Source of the DNA: Tolumonas lignilytica
GTDB lineage: Bacteria > Pseudomonadota > Gammaproteobacteria > Enterobacterales > Aeromonadaceae
Length of the DNA: 64,000 nucleotides
Assembly (NCBI RefSeq): GCF_000527035.1
Contig: NZ_AZUK01000001.1
Location: 1,743,501 to 1,807,500, forward strand
Direction: 5' to 3'
Below, one piece after another: positions 32,307 through 44,039 of the stretch. Position numbers and translations under genes: made by a program. Within the stretch, counting starts at the first letter, position 1, and every line of letters starts with the position of its first letter. The notes below the pieces were generated by a model. It did not search any database, was not told the DNA's origin, and saw nothing but the letters and a program-made list of their open reading frames with translations.

Positions 32307-35300
32307 TCACTCGGATGGATCTTGTGTAAGAGTTTTCAGTGCGATCTGACGTGCCAGACTAAAATCCGTTTTTCCGGAGCCTAGTTTCGGTAAGTTGGTG
32401 AGTTGCAAAACATGAGATGGCAGCAGTAACGGATGACAACCGTGTGTCAGCATTGCTTTGCGTAGTTCATCAATATCCAGTGCAAAAGCGGTCAGTAAGA
32501 TGATCTGTTCGCCTTTTTTATCATCAGGCAGATTCACGGCAATGATCTCCGCTTCGCTGCCTAATGTTTGCTGAACAGCCTGTTCAACGGCGCTTAAGCT
32601 GATCATTTCGCCGCCGATTTTGGCAAAGCGGGAATAACGATCGACAATGAACAGGAAACCATCCTCATCCAGATGTCCTTTGTCACCGGTAATATACCAG
32701 CGGCTACCATCCATCTCTTTGATGACATCGGCGGTTTTTTCCGGGTTATTCAAATAGCCCTGCATGACTTGCGGTCCGCCAATCAGGATCATTCCGTCAC
32801 TGCCGGTTGGCAGTTCTTCCAACGTCTGTGGATCAACAATACGGACGCTGGAACCGGGCAGCGGCATACCGACACTGCCGATTTTACTGCCAATTTGCAG
32901 ATCCCAATATTGGGTATCCAGAGAATCTGGCAAATTGACGCTGGCCACCGGGGTGGTTTCCGTTGCACCGTAGCCTTCCAGAATATGTTTATTAAAACGT
33001 TTCAAGAATGCTTCGCGTACGGTCGGATTCAGTTTCTCTGCTCCTGCCACTACAATCCGCAAGCTTTCCATCATCAATGGATGCACTTTTGGGTGTTTGG
33101 CATACAACCGAAAAAAGGTCGAGGTGCCGCAAAGAATCGTGGCCCGGTATTGTGCCACCGCCTTCGCGACCCCGATGGCATCCGTCGGATCGGGATGACA
33201 GATGACCGGAATGCCTTCGATCAGTGGCATAAACTGGTTTACGGTCAGGCCAAAGGCGTGAAACAGTGGCAAGCAGGACATCAGTACATCCTGTTGCTGG
33301 GTGTTTACGACGTCGGAGATCTGTTTCAGATTTGCCATGATGTTCTGATGACTGAGCATGACTCCTTTCGGTGAGCCTTCGCTGCCGCTGGAGAACATAA
33401 TGGCCGCGGTCTGCTGGCTGTCATGCGCATAGTTGCAAAGATGTTTCAGGATCCGGGTCGGCAGCAATCGGATGGCGAGCCAACGCCAGAATGTCTCATT
33501 GAAGTGGATCTGAGCCCGTAAATCCTCCAAATAAATGATATAGCGTCCTTCCAGAACAGATACGGCATCAGGGTTACGTTTGACCAAGCGCTCGATAAAG
33601 CGGCGGGAGGTATAGATAGTCTGGATCTCTGCCTGTTCAATCGCTGCCTGAAGAGCTGCTTTGTTGGCCGTATAATTCAGATTGACGATGGTCTTTCCTG
33701 CCAGCAATGTCGCCATGTTGCAGAGCACTCCACCGTTGCTGGTGGGTAACAGCAAGCCGATATTTTGTTCCGGACTGATCTGATGAATGCGGTGTGCTAA
33801 CGCCCAGGCGGCGGTCAGTGCTTTATCTGCCGTCAGGGGCTTGGATATACCATCCGCCAGTGACAGTTTACGGCGTTCAGCCTTTTTCACGCTGCTGATC
33901 CAGGCATTGGTCAGTGTCGGCAAATTTTCCACATGGCGTTGCCAGGATTGTACCGACAGATCAAACACACGTTGCTTGATCGAGGCAGCATGGCTGGTTT
34001 TCGGTTGTGGCTGCCCAAAAGCAACGATAATTTCGCGATAATAGCCACTGCGGCGTAAGGTTTTCAGTTTATTTGAGGAACGAGAGAACTGACTGCCCCA
34101 TAAACCACGCAGATAAAACGGCACGATGACGACGTCGTCGTTGACATGACGACAGGCCAACTCAAAGCCGCGGCGAAATTCGCCCAGATGGCCGTTGCGA
34201 CTGATGCTGCCTTCTGGGAACAGGCAGACCACCTCACCTTGATTCAGTAATTCACTGATGGTTGCCAGCGCACGTCGGCTACCGGCATTGGCGATGGGGA
34301 TACAACCATACAAACGGAATAACCATTTCAGATACTTGTGTTCATAGATGCTTTTAATCATCACAAACCGTACCGGGCGCGGACTGGCAATTTGCACAAT
34401 TGCCCAATCTATCCAGCTGACGTGATTTCCAAGCAGTAATACGCCGCCAGTCGCCGGAATGTTCTGAATACCCTGAATATCCACCTTATAGCGTTGTTTC
34501 AGCAAACTCTGTGCGATAAACAACAGCATGGTCTGGGGCATTTTACAAATGGTATAAACACAGCCCAGTACAGTGACCACCGCCATCAGATACAGCAGAT
34601 GTTTGCCGTCATAACCCAATTCAGCCACGATCACGGTGAGTATCAGAAATGACAGCATGGCGATGTTCTGAAACAGGTTGTTACCCGCAATCACCTTACC
34701 TAACTCATCTTCCCGACTGTGGAATTGGATCAATGCATTCAGGGGAACGATAAACATACCGCCTGCGGTACCGATCAGCAGGAAGTCGATGACATACCAA
34801 GGTACCTGGGTGAAATGCGGTAACATCACCAGACCAGCAGCAACCCCAATGATGCCAACCGGAATCAGGCTGGTCGCAATGTAGTTACGTGAAACACGCG
34901 CCGCCAATGTCGAACCCAGTGCAATCCCTATCCCGGTACAGGCCAGCACTCCCTGTAAAACCAGTGTGTTTTGAATACCGGCAGCCTGTTTGGCAAAGGC
35001 CGGAAATGCGGCCAGTAAAACCTGACCTACCGCCCAGAACAATGACAGACCAATGACGGACAAACGGATCACATCCCGTGCAACAACAGGTTGCAGCTCC
35101 TTTTGAAATTGTTTGGCTGTCAGGCTGTTTTTCCAGTCAAAGGCCGGCATGGGTGCCGGATGTTCCAAGGTGGGAAGACGGTATAGCAAGGCGAGTTCCA
35201 GCAAGGTACAACCGACCAGCATCCAGCCAGCAGGTGCTAACGATTGCAGGATGGGGCCGCTGGTTTTTGTACCCGTCGGAAACCACAGTTCAAAGACCAC

Positions 35301-35777
35301 GGTAAAAGCGATCGTGCCAGCCAGAATGGCAATGATGGAAACTGCCTGCACCGCACCATTGGCCTCGGCCAGATGGTTTTTACCAAATAGCGCCTGAATG
35401 TAGCCATATTTGGCCGGGGAGTAAAAAGTGGCTTGTATCGCAAGCAGGAATGTCATGGTAAACGCTGGCCAGAACCAGCCCATGTAATAACAGAGTGTAA
35501 TGGCTAGTGTTAATCCGACCGCGATCCAGGCTGACCAGCGCATCACGATATTTTTGGGATACTTATCGGAACTGAAACCCGCAGGGGCAAAAAGCATAAT
35601 GAATGGCAGCAGGATCAGTGCATTCACGATGGCGGTCAGAATAACCTGATGTGACCCGTCATAAATTTTAAAAACGGTATTTTGAATGATGATTTTATGC
35701 CCGAGATCGACAAAAGCATTCATAAAGCCAGCCAGCAAAAAAGCGAGGGCGCCACGCTGATGGAGTAGTTTAAACAT
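32307..35777 (-). CDS. aas: Lysophospholipid transporter/acyltransferase/acyl-ACP synthetase fusion
   Basis: About 1156 residues in three parts. An MFS transporter like LplT (about 1-400, some 12 helices), a PlsC acyltransferase (about 425-620) with the H-x4-D motif in GNHVSWID and FPEGSISRNG, and an AMP-forming acyl ligase (about 640-1156) with MFSSGSEGSPKGVMLSH, EGYGATETTP and YITGDKGHLDEDGF. Together these would flip and re-acylate lysophospholipids in the inner membrane, jobs done by separate LplT and Aas proteins in E. coli. The ATG at 35777 has AGGA 8 bases upstream and is preferred over 35798. Divergent from an XRE gene. Confidence 0.93.
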   Translation of the reverse strand: MFKLLHQRGALAFLLAGFMNAFVDLGHKIIIQNTVFKIYDGSHQVILTAIVNALILLPFIMLFAPAGFSSDKYPKNIVMRWSAWIAVGLTLAITLCYYMGWFWPAFTMTFLLAIQATFYSPAKYGYIQALFGKNHLAEANGAVQAVSIIAILAGTIAFTVVFELWFPTGTKTSGPILQSLAPAGWMLVGCTLLELALLYRLPTLEHPAPMPAFDWKNSLTAKQFQKELQPVVARDVIRLSVIGLSLFWAVGQVLLAAFPAFAKQAAGIQNTLVLQGVLACTGIGIALGSTLAARVSRNYIATSLIPVGIIGVAAGLVMLPHFTQVPWYVIDFLLIGTAGGMFIVPLNALIQFHSREDELGKVIAGNNLFQNIAMLSFLILTVIVAELGYDGKHLLYLMAVVTVLGCVYTICKMPQTMLLFIAQSLLKQRYKVDIQGIQNIPATGGVLLLGNHVSWIDWAIVQIASPRPVRFVMIKSIYEHKYLKWLFRLYGCIPIANAGSRRALATISELLNQGEVVCLFPEGSISRNGHLGEFRRGFELACRHVNDDVVIVPFYLRGLWGSQFSRSSNKLKTLRRSGYYREIIVAFGQPQPKTSHAASIKQRVFDLSVQSWQRHVENLPTLTNAWISSVKKAERRKLSLADGISKPLTADKALTAAWALAHRIHQISPEQNIGLLLPTSNGGVLCNMATLLAGKTIVNLNYTANKAALQAAIEQAEIQTIYTSRRFIERLVKRNPDAVSVLEGRYIIYLEDLRAQIHFNETFWRWLAIRLLPTRILKHLCNYAHDSQQTAAIMFSSGSEGSPKGVMLSHQNIMANLKQISDVVNTQQQDVLMSCLPLFHAFGLTVNQFMPLIEGIPVICHPDPTDAIGVAKAVAQYRATILCGTSTFFRLYAKHPKVHPLMMESLRIVVAGAEKLNPTVREAFLKRFNKHILEGYGATETTPVASVNLPDSLDTQYWDLQIGSKIGSVGMPLPGSSVRIVDPQTLEELPTGSDGMILIGGPQVMQGYLNNPEKTADVIKEMDGSRWYITGDKGHLDEDGFLFIVDRYSRFAKIGGEMISLSAVEQAVQQTLGSEAEIIAVNLPDDKKGEQIILLTAFALDIDELRKAMLTHGCHPLLLPSHVLQLTNLPKLGSGKTDFSLARQIALKTLTQDPSE

Positions 35778-35915
35778 GACGGAAGTCCTGATTTCCATAT
35801 AACAGTCACTATATCGTGGGCACTGGTATTGTTTTTTACAAATGGAATTACTTTTGTTGCATCATTCACACCTCGTGGTATTGCATATCAATACTTTTAT
35901 CTTCTGGAGAGCTTA

Positions 35916-36671
35916 ATGAGTCAGACCCATTCCTTGTTGCAGGCACTGAAAAAACAGTTGAGAGCGCAGGGTAAAACCTATGCCGATGTCGCGGTTCAAC
36001 TCGATTTAAGTGAAGCCTCGGTAAAACGTTTGTTCGCCAGTGAGAGTTTCAGTCTGCAACGCTTAGAACAGTTGTGTGACTGGTTGCAGATCGAATTTGC
36101 CGAACTGATGCAACAGGCACGGCAGCAACCACAATTAACCCAGCTGACTTTGCAACAGGAGCAAGAAATCGCTGCCGATCAGCTGTTACTGCTGGTGGCG
36201 GTGAGTGTGATCAATGGATTTACCTTTCAGGATTTGTTATCGCACTACGCCCTGACAGAGATAGAGTGTGTACGTAAACTGGCGGCATTAGATCGACTGA
36301 AGATCATTGACCTGCTACCGGGGAACCGGATCCGCCTGCGTTTGGCAACACATTTCAGCTGGTTACCGGATGGTCCGATCCAGCGATTTTTTCTGCTGCG
36401 GATCCAGCAGGACTTTTTCCATTCGCGTTTTGATAAAGAGACGGAAAAATTACAAGTCTTGAATGGCTTGTTGTGTAACAGCAGTAACCGCGAATTACAG
36501 CAGTTGATGTCGCGCTGGGCGCGGGAGTTCAGTGAATTGACCCGGGGCGATCGCAGTCTGCCCATGGATGAAAAGCATGGAACCACGCTGGTATTGGCGG
36601 TCCGGCAGTGGCGGCATGTCCTGTTTGACGAGATCAGTCGATCATCGGTGAACAATGCTGTGGATAAATAG
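35916..36671 (+). CDS. XRE-type helix-turn-helix regulator upstream of dnaA
   Basis: 251 residues. An N-terminal Cro/CI-like HTH (QGKTYADVAVQLDLSEASVKRLF, with LQRLEQLCDWL) is followed by about 190 residues I do not recognise. A GGAGA site precedes this ATG; the open frame extends further upstream without one. Divergent from the phospholipid fusion gene and 152 bases before dnaA. A perfect DnaA box lies across its last codons, so its 3' end is part of the dnaA control region. Confidence 0.87.
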   Translation: MSQTHSLLQALKKQLRAQGKTYADVAVQLDLSEASVKRLFASESFSLQRLEQLCDWLQIEFAELMQQARQQPQLTQLTLQQEQEIAADQLLLLVAVSVINGFTFQDLLSHYALTEIECVRKLAALDRLKIIDLLPGNRIRLRLATHFSWLPDGPIQRFFLLRIQQDFFHSRFDKETEKLQVLNGLLCNSSNRELQQLMSRWAREFSELTRGDRSLPMDEKHGTTLVLAVRQWRHVLFDEISRSSVNNAVDK

Positions 36672-36823
36672 TGAGCATCTGCCAATGTTATCCATTCATT
36701 ATCCACATTATTAGTCACATGATCGGTAATGATTGTGAAGATCCTGCGAACAAGATCTGGAGATCGATCCGCAAAAGGGAGTAAAATAGAAGGTCTTTAT
36801 GAATGATCAGACAGGGGTGAAAA
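36659..36823 (+). promoter_or_regulatory. dnaA promoter region with DnaA boxes and clustered GATC sites
   Basis: Perfect DnaA boxes lie at 36659-36667 (minus) and 36699-36707 (plus), with a weaker TTATCCATT at 36688. GATC sites occur at 36721, 36740, 36754, 36762, 36766 and 36805, with further ones just outside at 36632, 36640 and 36826. This is what DnaA autorepression plus Dam/SeqA control of dnaA would look like. No single -35/-10 pair was assigned. Confidence 0.8.
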
Positions 36824-38209
36824 GTGATCGCTTCGCTATGGCAGCAATGCCTGACTCGGCTGCAGGAAGAATTACCATCCGGTGAGTTCGGCTTGTGGAT
36901 CCGGCCGCTTCAGGCAGAGTTTGGTGATCGTTCGCTGACCCTCTATGCCGCCAACCGGTTTATTCTCGACTGGGTGCGCGATAAATATCTGTTACGGATC
37001 AATAGTCTGTTCACTGAATTGTGCGGTGCGGATGCCCCGACGCTGCATTTTGCGGTTGGTCGCCGTCCGACGGCGGCTTCTGTACCGGTGAGTCCGGCTT
37101 CTGCACCGGTGGCAGAGGTGCGGAGTGAACCTGCCATCACGGTACCCTCCTGGACCAGCAAACAGGATGCGATGCCGGAAATCAATCACAAGAGCAATAT
37201 TAACGAAACCTATACATTTGTTAATTTTGTTGAAGGTAAATCAAACCAGCTGGCATTGGCGGCGGCCCATCAAGTGGCTGAAAACCCGGGTGGGGCCTAT
37301 AACCCTCTGTTTTTGTATGGTGGTACCGGTTTAGGCAAAACCCACTTATTGCATGCTGTTGGCAATGGCATCCGGGCGCGGAAACCCAATGCCAAGGTGA
37401 TCTACATGCAGTCAGAGCGTTTTGTGCAGGATATGGTCAAGGCGCTGCAGAACAACGCCATTCAGGAGTTCCAGCGTTACTACCGCAGTGTTGACGCGCT
37501 GCTGATCGACGATATCCAATTTTTTGCCAAAAAAGAGCGTTCACAGGAAGAGTTTTTCCATACCTTTAATGCGTTGTTGGAAGGCAATCAGCAGATCATT
37601 CTGACCTCCGACCGTTATCCGAAAGAGATTGATGGGGTTGAAGATCGGTTGAAGTCCCGTTTTGGCTGGGGGCTGACCATTGCGATTGAGCCGCCGGAAC
37701 TGGAAACCCGAGTGGCCATTCTGATGCGCAAGGCCGAAGAGAATAAAATCCATCTGCCGCATGAAGTTGCCTTCTTTATTGCCAAACGCCTGCGCTCCAA
37801 TGTGCGGGAACTGGAAGGGGCTCTGAACCGCGTGATTGCCAATGCGCGTTTTACCGGAAAACCGATCAATATTGATTTTGTTCGTGAAGCATTGCGTGAC
37901 ATGCTGGCATTGCAGGAAAAATTGGTTACGATCGAAAACATTCAGAAAACAGTGGCTGAATATTACAAAATCAAAGTGGCGGATCTGCTATCCAAACGGC
38001 GCTCCCGCTCAGTAGCTCGCCCGCGTCAATTGGCGATGGCATTGGCCAAAGAGCTGACCAACCACAGCCTGCCGGAAATTGGCGATGCTTTTGGTGGTCG
38101 TGACCATACCACTGTGCTGCATGCTTGTCGTAAAATTGCCGAATTGCGCGAAGAGAGTAATGATATCAAAGAAGATTACTCAAATCTGATCCGAACCCTT
38201 TCCTCTTAA
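36824..38209 (+). CDS. dnaA: Chromosomal replication initiator DnaA
   Basis: 461 residues, starting at GTG with an AGGGGTG site. Domain I at the N-terminus, a variable Pro/Ala-rich linker (about 80-130), the AAA+ domain with [33 protein letters not shown] and the sensor 2 region, and the C-terminal DNA-binding domain with [15 protein letters not shown]. It opens oriC, which is about 20 kb to the left. First gene of dnaA-dnaN-recF-gyrB. Confidence 0.99.
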   Translation: MIASLWQQCLTRLQEELPSGEFGLWIRPLQAEFGDRSLTLYAANRFILDWVRDKYLLRINSLFTELCGADAPTLHFAVGRRPTAASVPVSPASAPVAEVRSEPAITVPSWTSKQDAMPEINHKSNINETYTFVNFVEGKSNQLALAAAHQVAENPGGAYNPLFLYGGTGLGKTHLLHAVGNGIRARKPNAKVIYMQSERFVQDMVKALQNNAIQEFQRYYRSVDALLIDDIQFFAKKERSQEEFFHTFNALLEGNQQIILTSDRYPKEIDGVEDRLKSRFGWGLTIAIEPPELETRVAILMRKAEENKIHLPHEVAFFIAKRLRSNVRELEGALNRVIANARFTGKPINIDFVREALRDMLALQEKLVTIENIQKTVAEYYKIKVADLLSKRRSRSVARPRQLAMALAKELTNHSLPEIGDAFGGRDHTTVLHACRKIAELREESNDIKEDYSNLIRTLSS

Positions 38210-38226
38210 ACGCGGAGAAACAGTCC

Positions 38227-39330
38227 ATGCAATTTTCCATCAGCCGTGACAGCTTGTTACGGCCATTGCAGTTGGTTTCCGGCTCTATCGGCGGCCGTCC
38301 GACCTTACCAATCCTGAGTAACATACTGCTCAATGTGACGGAGTCGCGTCTGTCTCTGACTGGGACTGACCTCGAAGTGGAAATGATCGGTCTGGTGCCG
38401 CTTAATGGGATTGTGGTGGGTGGCAGTGTTACCACACCGGCGCGAAAGCTGCTGGATATCTGTCGGGGTTTGCCCGATGGTGCACAACTGGATTTTGTAC
38501 TGGAAGGGGAACGTCTCATTCTGCGTTCCGGCCGTAGCCGTTATTCACTTTCAACCTTGCCAGCTACTGATTACCCGAACATTGAAGAATGGAATTCCGT
38601 ACTTGAGTTTGATATCAGCCAGCAGGAACTGAAACGGTTGATGGAAGCCACACAGTTTTCAATGGCGAGCCAGGATGTGCGGTTTTATCTGAATGGCATG
38701 TTGTTTGAAACCAGCGGTCAAGGGTTACGGACAGTTGGTACTGATGGGCATCGACTGGCAACGTGTCGTCGTGAGGTCTTAAATGAACCGCAGTCAGAGC
38801 ATCAAGTTATTTTACCGCGCAAAGGGGTATTAGAACTGGCGCGTTTGCTGGAAAATGACGAACGTCCTATTCGACTGCAAATTGGCCAGAATAACCTGCG
38901 TGCTGAAGCAGATGGTTTTATTTTTACCTCTAAACTGGTGGATGGTCGTTTTCCTGACTATCGGCGAGTCTTCCCACGGCAGAGTGACAAAATTCTTATC
39001 GCGGAACGCGAATTGCTGAAACAGGCTTTCTCGCGGGCAGCGATCCTCTCTAACGAAAAATTCCGTGGCGTTCGTCTTCATTTGAAGACCAATCTACTGC
39101 ACATTACAGCCAACAATCCGGAACAGGAAGAGGCTGAAGAAATTGTTGATGTGCAATACGAAGGGCCGGAAATGGAGGTTGGATTTAATGTCTCCTATGT
39201 GCTCGACGTGCTGAATGCGTTAAAATGTGAGCAGGTGAAGTGGTACCTGACAGACGCGAACAGCAGTGCGCTGGTGGAAGATGCCAGCAATGACGACGCA
39301 CAGTATGTCGTCATGCCGATGCGTCTATAG
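38227..39330 (+). CDS. dnaN: DNA polymerase III beta sliding clamp
   Basis: 367 residues, three clamp domains. Recognisable stretches are PLQLVSGSIGGRPTLPILSN, YSLSTLPATDYPN, GTDGHRLA and the C-terminal VVMPMRL. The dimeric ring tethers polymerases to DNA and takes part in Hda-driven inactivation of DnaA. 17 bases after dnaA. Confidence 0.99.
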   Translation: MQFSISRDSLLRPLQLVSGSIGGRPTLPILSNILLNVTESRLSLTGTDLEVEMIGLVPLNGIVVGGSVTTPARKLLDICRGLPDGAQLDFVLEGERLILRSGRSRYSLSTLPATDYPNIEEWNSVLEFDISQQELKRLMEATQFSMASQDVRFYLNGMLFETSGQGLRTVGTDGHRLATCRREVLNEPQSEHQVILPRKGVLELARLLENDERPIRLQIGQNNLRAEADGFIFTSKLVDGRFPDYRRVFPRQSDKILIAERELLKQAFSRAAILSNEKFRGVRLHLKTNLLHITANNPEQEEAEEIVDVQYEGPEMEVGFNVSYVLDVLNALKCEQVKWYLTDANSSALVEDASNDDAQYVVMPMRL

Positions 39331-39335
39331 ACCGC

Positions 39336-42850
<3,515 letters not shown>

Positions 42851-42875
42851 CACTTTAAAAAATAAGAGAGATATT

Positions 42876-42903
42876 AACCCCGTTCAGGTAACTGACCGGG
42901 GTT
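42876..42903 (+). terminator. Terminator of the dnaA-gyrB operon
   Basis: AACCCCG and CGGGGTT close a hairpin followed by seven T. Confidence 0.88.
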
Positions 42904-43025
42904 TTTTTATATCGAAATGAAAGTCAAAACTAACGGTATAGATGGATAGTCTATAGTTAAAAGAGTGCTTCTCTTGGCACTGAGTACGGGACTAAAAAAT
43001 ATTATTATGCTGAAGGACAGACGGG

Positions 43026-44039
43026 ATGCGATATTGGTTTGGTCTGCTGCTACTGTCGATCACTGGCTATTGTCAGGCTTCTGAATTGGTTATTTACACT
43101 TGGGAGTATTATCTGGCTCCAGAGGTAAAAACTCGATTCGAGCAGGAGACAGGAATACACATTAAAGAGGTTAATTACGACAGTGACGAAGCAAGAAATC
43201 GTCTGTTGTCGGGTGGCTATCCGCCAGAATTTGATATAGTTTTAAGTGATAGTTTGTCCCTTAAGGATCCGGTATGGCATGACCTCTTTATTGTAATACC
43301 CTTAGCGCTCCGTAAGCAGAATGAAGCGACAGATCCACTCTTTACAGAGCGGTGTGGTGAATTAGCCGTACCCTATATGTGGGGAACGCTTGGTATTGCA
43401 TATCGTCGTAGTCAGGTCTCCAATCCTATAACGCGCTGGCAGCAACTGCTGTCTCCAGAGCCTGGGTTATCTGGACGGATCGTGATGGTCGATGACACCT
43501 TTGACTTGGTGTCAGTAGCATTAAAGGCTGCAGGCTATTCCATCAACACGCATGCTGAGCCGGAATTAAAAGCGGCGTATGAACTATTACGCAAGCAACG
43601 CCCCTTTGTCGCAAGATATCAACTGTCTTTTGCTGCTGTTTCAGATAGCGAGGCTGGCAGAAAAATCGCTGCAGCGATGGTTTACAGTGGCGATTTTTAT
43701 ATTCTTCAGCAAAAGTCTCAATATAAGGACTGGGTGTATGTTGTACCGCAAGAGGGATCACCTTTATGGCTGGATTGTCTGTCGATCTTGAAATCCAGTC
43801 AGCATCAGGCGGATGCGCAACGTTTTCTGGCATTTTTAACACGTACTGATATTGCACTGCTAAATGGTGAATCCATAGGGTTTACCCCTGCACTCAAGAA
43901 AAGCTATTTGTCTGCCTCTTTAACGAATAACAGTGTCATCTATCCGCCACCGGAACAATTACAACGTTCAGAATTCTATAAGGCAGATGCCAGCCAGGAT
44001 GCTCTGCGTAATACCATCTACTTTTCGGTGCTGAAATGA
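43026..44039 (+). CDS. nspS: Periplasmic polyamine-type solute-binding protein (NspS-like)
   Basis: 337 residues with a signal peptide ending near residue 18 (TGYCQA). The start ELVIYTWEYYLAPEVKTRFEQETGI and DIVLSDS follow the PotD/PotF family of spermidine/putrescine-binding proteins. No transporter genes accompany it; its stop overlaps the start of a GGDEF-EAL receptor (ATGA). This is the arrangement of NspS/MbaA in Vibrio cholerae, where the binding protein reports polyamines to the receptor. The gene symbol is by that analogy; the ligand is not proven. Confidence 0.85.
   Translation: MRYWFGLLLLSITGYCQASELVIYTWEYYLAPEVKTRFEQETGIHIKEVNYDSDEARNRLLSGGYPPEFDIVLSDSLSLKDPVWHDLFIVIPLALRKQNEATDPLFTERCGELAVPYMWGTLGIAYRRSQVSNPITRWQQLLSPEPGLSGRIVMVDDTFDLVSVALKAAGYSINTHAEPELKAAYELLRKQRPFVARYQLSFAAVSDSEAGRKIAAAMVYSGDFYILQQKSQYKDWVYVVPQEGSPLWLDCLSILKSSQHQADAQRFLAFLTRTDIALLNGESIGFTPALKKSYLSASLTNNSVIYPPPEQLQRSEFYKADASQDALRNTIYFSVLK

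Noticed and set aside
32673..33374. 233-codon plus-strand frame within the acyltransferase fusion gene
   Set aside because: Antisense shadow; the minus strand shows clear ligase motifs across the same bases.
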